This document shows, piece by piece, positions 33,431-37,615 of a DNA stretch of 37,615 nucleotides. Numbering within the stretch: the stretch's first letter is position 1; each line of letters opens with the position of its first letter. The DNA is from Alphaproteobacteria bacterium (lineage in GTDB: Bacteria; Pseudomonadota; Alphaproteobacteria; Sphingomonadales; Sphingomonadaceae). The DNA lies in contig JAUIFP010000025.1 of assembly GCA_030430365.1 (NCBI GenBank), positions 1 to 37,615 of the forward strand. Reading direction: 5' to 3'. Both the position numbers and the translations under genes were made by a program. A model generated the notes under the pieces. It was not told the DNA's origin, ran no database searches, and saw only the letters and a list, made by a program, of their open reading frames with translations.

Positions 33431-33449
33431 TCATCAGGAGACGCGGATC

Positions 33450-34487
33450 ATGCAGCAGTTACACATCACACAAACCCCATCCGGCACCACGGAACCTTCA
33501 CCCCAGCCCCATGACGTCGCGCCCCTGCCCGCGCGCGGCTGGACGGGCGAGCGCAAGGCGCGCTTCCTGGATCATCTGGCGATCCGCGGCCATGTCCGTT
33601 CCGCCTGCGCCCGCGTGGGGCTATCGGCCGAATCCGCCTATCGGTTGAGGCGGCGCGATCCGCTGTTCGCGCGCGAGGCGAGCACCCAGCTCCTGGCCGA
33701 TCGTGCGATCGACGGGGTGGAGGAACAGGTGTGGCATCGCGGCGAGTTGGTCGGTTCGCGCCGCCGCTATGACGCAAGGCTGCTGCTGGCGCATATCGGG
33801 CGGCTGGAGCGGCTGGCCGAGGACGCGGCGGGCGAGGAGGACGCGGCGCGCTTCGACGAGCTGGTCGCGCGCATCGCCGGGACGGAGATCCCCGAAGGCC
33901 TCCCCAGCGAAGACGGCATGCTGCCTCTGCCGCGCGAAGAGGCGGTGCGCCTGGCGGAGAATTCCGCGCGGCTGGAGGAACGCTGGGCCGCCGAAAAGGA
34001 AACTGCGGGTGATGCAGGGTCGCCCGATCCATGGGGCGACGACGAAGACGAGTGCGATCCGGATCTGGATGAGGAAGAGGCGCTGCTCGATCCGGACTAT
34101 GCCGAGGAGCGCGCAGCCCGGCGCCAAGCCGCCCTGGAAGCGCAGCACCGCGAGGAGGAAGTGGAAGCGCGCATAGCAAGCGCCGCCGAGCGTGGGCGCG
34201 AAGCGGGCGAAGCCGCGTGGGACGGGTGGTTCACCCAGTGCTGCGCCAGGGTGGACCGCGCCTCCGGATGGAGCGGAGCGCCCCCAGCTCCCGGCCTGCC
34301 ATCCGGGCCTTATCTGCCCCGGCGCGCGCCAGATCTTCCTGCCTTCACTGCGCCGAAGCGAAATTCCCCGCCCAGGACTGTGTCAACCGTGTCAACTTCG
34401 GCGCTGGCCCGCGCTCTGGCGCAGACGCGCGGCGGCACTGCTACAGGAGGCGCCTCGCCGCGATCGCCCTTCTCCGCCCCGCGCTGA
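33450..34487 (+). CDS. HTH-containing protein of unknown function
   Basis: A 345-residue protein. Residues about 30-75 (GWTGERKARFLDHLAIRGHVRSACARVGLSAESAYRLRRRDPLF) form a helix-turn-helix resembling phage terminase small-subunit or resolvase-like HTH domains. Next come a helical segment with an acidic stretch (DDEDECDPDLDEEEALLDPD, ~190-210), a charged coiled-coil-like region, and a Pro/Ser/Ala-rich disordered tail. It resembles proteins seen in sphingomonad chromosomes without phage context, and no other phage gene is nearby. AGGAG precedes ATG 33450 by 9 nt. Likely DNA-binding; role unknown. Confidence 0.7.
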   Translation: MQQLHITQTPSGTTEPSPQPHDVAPLPARGWTGERKARFLDHLAIRGHVRSACARVGLSAESAYRLRRRDPLFAREASTQLLADRAIDGVEEQVWHRGELVGSRRRYDARLLLAHIGRLERLAEDAAGEEDAARFDELVARIAGTEIPEGLPSEDGMLPLPREEAVRLAENSARLEERWAAEKETAGDAGSPDPWGDDEDECDPDLDEEEALLDPDYAEERAARRQAALEAQHREEEVEARIASAAERGREAGEAAWDGWFTQCCARVDRASGWSGAPPAPGLPSGPYLPRRAPDLPAFTAPKRNSPPRTVSTVSTSALARALAQTRGGTATGGASPRSPFSAPR

Positions 34488-34516
34488 CCGGCCAGACCCG
34501 TTCCTATCTTGCCGAT

Positions 34517-34531
34517 GTTCCACCTTTGTTC
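34517..34531 (+). promoter_or_regulatory. LexA (SOS) box
   Basis: GTTC-CACCTTT-GTTC, an exact match to the alphaproteobacterial LexA operator GTTC-N7-GTTC, in the short gap after the HTH gene and ending 12 nt before the radical SAM start. The spacing would let LexA block transcription or early elongation of that gene. Confidence 0.7.
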
Positions 34532-34543
34532 TAATGTTGGAGC

Positions 34544-35641
34544 ATGTCAGCCAAGCCCCCTTCTCGCGCCCAAGATACAAGGGGCAGAGGCGCGCAATCC
34601 GCGCAGCTTTCGCGCCGTTTCAACCTGCCCGAGCGAGAAGCGGACGGGGACTGGCGCGACCAGGCGGAGCTTGTGGATGGCCCTGTGGATAAGCTGCGGA
34701 CAACAGTCACCGAAGAGCATCCGCGCACCATCATCGCATTCAACAAATCGCCTGACATCGGCTTCGACCGCTCGATCAACGCCTATCGCGGGTGTGAGCA
34801 TGGCTGCGCCTATTGCTATGCCCGGCCCAGCCGTGCCTTTCTGGACCTTTCCCCGGGGCTGGATTTCGAGAGCCGGCTGTTCGCCAAGCCCGATGCGCCG
34901 CGCCTGCTGCGCGAAACGCTGGCGCGCAAGGGCTATCGCCCCGCCCCAATCGCGATGGGCACCAATACCGATCCCTATCAGCCGATCGAGGCGCGTTACC
35001 GCCTCACCCGGCAAGTGCTGGACATCTGCCTGGAAACGAACCATCCGGTGACCATCACCACCAAGTCTGACCGGGTGCTGCACGATCTGGACCTGCTGCA
35101 GGAACTGGCGCGCCGCAATCTGACCTGGGTTTCCATCTCCGTCACCAGCATGGACCCGCGCATTTCCGGCACGCTGGAACCGCGTGCGGCGGCCCCGGCC
35201 AAGCGTATCGCGGCGCTGCGGCGGCTGAGCGAATCGGGCGTGCCGGCGCATGTCTCCATCGCGCCGATCATTCCTTCGATCACCGATCACGAGCTGGAGG
35301 AAATCCTGATGCAAGCCGGCGCGGCGGGCGTGGACGGGGCCAGCTGGATCATGCTGCGCCTGCCCAACGAAGTGGCGCCGATTTTCCGCGAATGGCTGGA
35401 CGCGCATTATCCGGACCGGGCGGAAAAGGTCATGTCCATCATCCACTCGCTGCGCGGTGGGAAAGACAATGAAGCGCAGTTTTTCAAGCGCTTCCGCCCG
35501 GATGGACCCTGGGCCCAGCTGTTCCGAGACCGCTTCCGCATCGGCTGCAGGCGCGCTGGCATCCGGGACCGCATTGCCCAGCTCGATTGCTCCCGCTTCG
35601 AACCGCCTGCCTTGCCCGGGGCACAATTGCAGCTGCTCTAG
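34544..35641 (+). CDS. PA0069 family radical SAM protein
   Basis: A 365-residue radical SAM enzyme of the PA0069/Rv2578c type, related to spore photoproduct lyase-like proteins; substrate unknown. The cluster motif is CEHGCAYCYARPSRAF (Cx3Cx2C). Later parts include MGTNTDPYQPIE, TITTKSDRVLHDLDLL, VSISVTSMDPRISGTLEP and ISIAPI-like strands of the TIM barrel. The N-terminal ~50 residues are basic and charged. TTGGAG precedes ATG 34544. The exact LexA box just upstream points to DNA-damage control, fitting a nucleic-acid repair role, which is inference. Confidence 0.9.
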   Translation: MSAKPPSRAQDTRGRGAQSAQLSRRFNLPEREADGDWRDQAELVDGPVDKLRTTVTEEHPRTIIAFNKSPDIGFDRSINAYRGCEHGCAYCYARPSRAFLDLSPGLDFESRLFAKPDAPRLLRETLARKGYRPAPIAMGTNTDPYQPIEARYRLTRQVLDICLETNHPVTITTKSDRVLHDLDLLQELARRNLTWVSISVTSMDPRISGTLEPRAAAPAKRIAALRRLSESGVPAHVSIAPIIPSITDHELEEILMQAGAAGVDGASWIMLRLPNEVAPIFREWLDAHYPDRAEKVMSIIHSLRGGKDNEAQFFKRFRPDGPWAQLFRDRFRIGCRRAGIRDRIAQLDCSRFEPPALPGAQLQLL

Positions 35642-35688
35642 CGTGAAGTCCCTTGCCACCCGCCACGACACCGGACAAACAGCCCGCG

Positions 35689-36006
35689 ATGACGTTCTTC
35701 CACGATTTCAAAATCTATCTCGTCGCCCATACCGGCCTCGCGAAGGACGCGCTGCATATCTATGTGGCGGTGATCATCTTCTTCGCCGCCTGCCTGATCA
35801 TGCGGTGGAAGGCGCGGGACTGGCGGCCCTGGGCGCTGGTGCTGCTGGCCGCCCTTTCCGGCGAAGTGCTGGACCTGCTGGACAGCTATTTCCGCGGCCG
35901 GGAACTCGATCTGCGCGAAAGCGCGAAGGATATCGTCAACACGCTGATGGTGCCCACGATCATCGTGATTACAGCGCGTTTCACGAAGATCTTCAGAAAA
36001 GGCTAG
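35689..36006 (+). CDS. Small membrane protein of unknown function
   Basis: A 105-residue protein with two or three hydrophobic segments (DALHIYVAVIIFFAACLIM, ALVLLAALSGEVLDLLD, TLMVPTIIVITARF) and short charged loops (FRGRELDLRESAKD). I do not recognise a family; it resembles VanZ-like small membrane proteins only loosely. ATG 35689 chosen over TTG 35653. It follows the radical SAM gene by 47 nt and converges with dnaE 11 nt away, so it may share the SOS-linked transcript. Confidence 0.65.
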   Translation: MTFFHDFKIYLVAHTGLAKDALHIYVAVIIFFAACLIMRWKARDWRPWALVLLAALSGEVLDLLDSYFRGRELDLRESAKDIVNTLMVPTIIVITARFTKIFRKG

Positions 36007-36017
36007 AACTCGCGCCC

Positions 36018-37615
36018 CTAGGCGACCAGGCGCAAATGGCCTTGGCCGCGCCGCACGGTGAGCGAGACATTGGCCAGCCCTTCGACATGCGCCAGGCGCT
36101 CGGCCAGTTCGCCATCGAGCAGGAAATCGCGCCCCAGGCGGACCAGCGGATCGTGCCCTTCGCCGGTACGCAGCCGCGCGCACACCTCGCCGCAGCCTTC
36201 CGCGCCGGGCGCCAGCGCCAGCGCCAGCTCCTGCAGGGCCTCCTGCGTTTCCACATCCAGCGTCAGCAGCATGCGCGCGCTGCTGGTCACTTCCGCCAGC
36301 GGTCGCGCACCGCGCACCGTGACGCGCGGCGGTTCGTCCGCGCTCGGCCGGTCGAGCTCCACATTCAGCAGGATGCAGGTGCCTTCCTGCGCCCAGCGCT
36401 GAAACGGTTCGACCAGGCTTTCTTCGAAACAGGCGGCGCTGAACTGCCCCGAAAGGTCGGAGAAATCGGCGCGGACGAAGTCCTTGCCCTTGCGCGTCCT
36501 GCCGCGGCTCACGCCTTCCACCAGCACCGCCATCACGGCAGGCACGCGCCCTGCCCCGGTGCTGCCCGATTCCATCAGGCTGGCATAGCTGCGCGCGCCA
36601 TTGGCGGAGGCAATCGCGCGGTACTGGCCCACCGGATGCTCGGCGAAGAAGAAGCCGAAATTCTCGCGCTCCTTGGCCATCTGGTCCACGCGGGACCATT
36701 CCTCCGCCTCTTCGAAACGCAGATCGGGCTCGGCATGATCGTCCCCGCCGAACAGACCGGCCTGCCCGCTTTCCCGCTCACGCAAGGCGGCGTCGTTCAC
36801 CGCCAGCAGCATGTCGGCATTGGCCAGCACCTTGGCCCGGTTGGGCTCGAACGCGTCGAATGCGCCCGCGCCCGCCAGGCCTTCCAGCTGGCGGCGGTTC
36901 ATCGATCCGGGCGGCAGGCGGCGGAACACGTCTTCCAGGCTTTCGAACGGCCCTTTCGCCAGACGTTCGGCCACCAGCGCTTCCATCGCCTTTTCGCCCA
37001 CATTGCGGATCCCGGCCAGCGCATAGCGCACGGCATAGCCTTCATCCGTCTGTTCGACGGTGAATTCGGCTTCCGAATGGTTCATGTCCGGCCCGGCCAG
37101 CTCGATCTTGTTCTTGCGCATATCGTCCACGAACACGGCCAGCTTTTCGGACTGGTGCATGTCGAAGCACATCGACGCGGCGTAGAATTCATGCGGGTAA
37201 TGGGTCTTCAGCCAGGCCGTCTGATAGGCGAGCAGGGCGTAAGCGGCCGCGTGGCTCTTGTTGAAGCCATAGCCGGCGAACTTGTCGATCAAATCGAACA
37301 GCTCGTTGGCCTTCTTCGCCTCGATCCCGGAAACTTCCTTGCAGCCTTCCACGAAGCGGGCGCGCTGCTTGTCCATTTCAGCCTGGATCTTCTTGCCCAT
37401 GGCGCGGCGCAGCAAGTCGGCATCGCCGAGCGAATAGCCGGCAAGGATCTGCGCGGCCTGCATCACCTGTTCCTGATAGACGAAGATCCCGTAGGTCTCC
37501 TGCAAGATCCCCTCCAGCTTGGGATGCGGATATTCGATCTCAACTTCGCCGTTCTTCCGCTTGCCGAACAAGGGAATATTGTCCATCGGCCCCGGCCGGT
37601 AGAGCGAAACCAGCG
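36018..37615 (-). CDS. dnaE: DNA polymerase III alpha subunit (partial)
   Basis: The C-terminal ~532 codons of the replicative polymerase; the gene runs off the right edge, and the frame is open through SLYRPGPMDNIPLFGKRKNG, so ATG 37586 is internal. Visible parts: the thumb/fingers region GIFVYQEQVMQAAQILAGYSLGDADLLRRAMGKK, GYGFNKSHAAAYALLAYQTAWLK, an HhH segment (LEDVFRRLPPGSMNRRQLEGL), the OB-fold (RVPAVMAVLVEGVSRGRTRKGKDFVRADFSDLSGQF) and a C-terminal tau-binding-like domain. The sequence fits DnaE1 rather than the mutagenic DnaE2. Catalytic PHP and palm regions lie outside the window. Confidence 0.95.
   Translation of the reverse strand, partial: LVSLYRPGPMDNIPLFGKRKNGEVEIEYPHPKLEGILQETYGIFVYQEQVMQAAQILAGYSLGDADLLRRAMGKKIQAEMDKQRARFVEGCKEVSGIEAKKANELFDLIDKFAGYGFNKSHAAAYALLAYQTAWLKTHYPHEFYAASMCFDMHQSEKLAVFVDDMRKNKIELAGPDMNHSEAEFTVEQTDEGYAVRYALAGIRNVGEKAMEALVAERLAKGPFESLEDVFRRLPPGSMNRRQLEGLAGAGAFDAFEPNRAKVLANADMLLAVNDAALRERESGQAGLFGGDDHAEPDLRFEEAEEWSRVDQMAKERENFGFFFAEHPVGQYRAIASANGARSYASLMESGSTGAGRVPAVMAVLVEGVSRGRTRKGKDFVRADFSDLSGQFSAACFEESLVEPFQRWAQEGTCILLNVELDRPSADEPPRVTVRGARPLAEVTSSARMLLTLDVETQEALQELALALAPGAEGCGEVCARLRTGEGHDPLVRLGRDFLLDGELAERLAHVEGLANVSLTVRRGQGHLRLVA

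Larger units (their letters stand above)
33038..33449. other. Repeat-filled intergenic region
   Basis: 412 nt holding 22-nt copy B and two further repeat elements (listed separately), plus a LexA-like half-match near 33416-33430. The short frames on both strands translate repeat sequence (RPEPVEGR, MLNWFQHPFF types), so I see no real gene. Confidence 0.7.

Noticed and set aside
33129-33434. Small frames on both strands between the lipoprotein and HTH genes
   Set aside because: Their translations (RPEPVEGR, MLNWFQHPFF, SFDRLRTNG types) are what the dispersed repeats encode when read as protein.
33450-34487. Prophage remnant
   Set aside because: The HTH resembles terminase small subunits, but no large terminase, capsid, integrase or attachment site is nearby.
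36018-37615. dnaE2 with an SOS mutasome
   Set aside because: The sequence fits replicative DnaE1, and no imuA/imuB genes accompany it, despite the nearby LexA box.
1-37615. tRNA, rRNA, CRISPR array, insertion sequence or integron attC site
   Set aside because: Gaps between genes were read on both strands; no TPsiC-like arm, regular spacer array, transposase or attC core pair was seen.

Overview
The window looks like chromosome of a GC-rich alphaproteobacterium of the order Sphingomonadales, most likely an Erythrobacter/Altererythrobacter relative. I infer this from protein similarity by eye: RNase E with an acidic insertion in the S1 domain and a GWWQRTFG C-terminus, the sdhB-zapE pair, an alphaproteobacterial-type DnaE, and sphingomonad-style intergenic repeats. 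No rRNA, tRNA, CRISPR array, insertion sequence or prophage is visible. The window cuts the first gene (rne) at its 5' end and the last gene (dnaE, minus strand) at its N-terminal side.

Layout. 1-6.7 kb is core metabolism: rne, a methyltransferase, sdhB, a GFA-domain protein, zapE and a pirin. 6.8-12.1 kb is an unusual biosynthetic group: a DSF-synthase (RpfF)-type crotonase, a PLP-dependent amino-acid decarboxylase and an AMP-forming acyl ligase on the minus strand, with a BioF2-like acetyltransferase and a dedicated acyl carrier protein diverging on the plus strand. 12.1-18.2 kb is a minus-strand housekeeping run: RNA m5U methyltransferase, NAD(P)HX repair enzyme, ilvD, an N-formylglutamate amidohydrolase-like gene and ispE. 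18.4-25.8 kb holds an ArsP-like permease, a dicarboxylate symporter, an OmpA-family protein with a strong terminator, a 7-TM protein, a quinone-oxidoreductase-like gene and ETF-QO. 25.9-29.6 kb holds a cysteine-free uracil-DNA-glycosylase-like protein, a soluble lytic transglycosylase, moaB and a YcxB-like membrane protein. 29.6-32.5 kb is an envelope region: a second OmpA-family paralogue, a PilZ-like protein, a Flp pilin and a secreted protein. 32.5-33.45 kb is a repeat-rich, lower-GC island with one small lipoprotein gene bracketed by two copies of a 22-nt element. 33.45-37.6 kb holds an HTH protein, a PA0069-type radical SAM protein behind a perfect alphaproteobacterial LexA box, a small membrane protein and dnaE.

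The best candidate for an undescribed system is the 6.8-12.1 kb group. It holds the parts to activate an acid, carry it on a dedicated ACP, desaturate or release an acyl chain as a DSF-type signal, make an amine from an amino acid and acylate it. No exosortase, EPS or RpfC/RpfG genes lie beside it. Secondary points are the LexA box before the radical SAM gene (with a degenerate one before the HTH gene), the repeat-bracketed lipoprotein cassette, the duplicated OmpA proteins and the cysteine-free UDG-like protein. All assignments come from reading the sequence; no database search was made.
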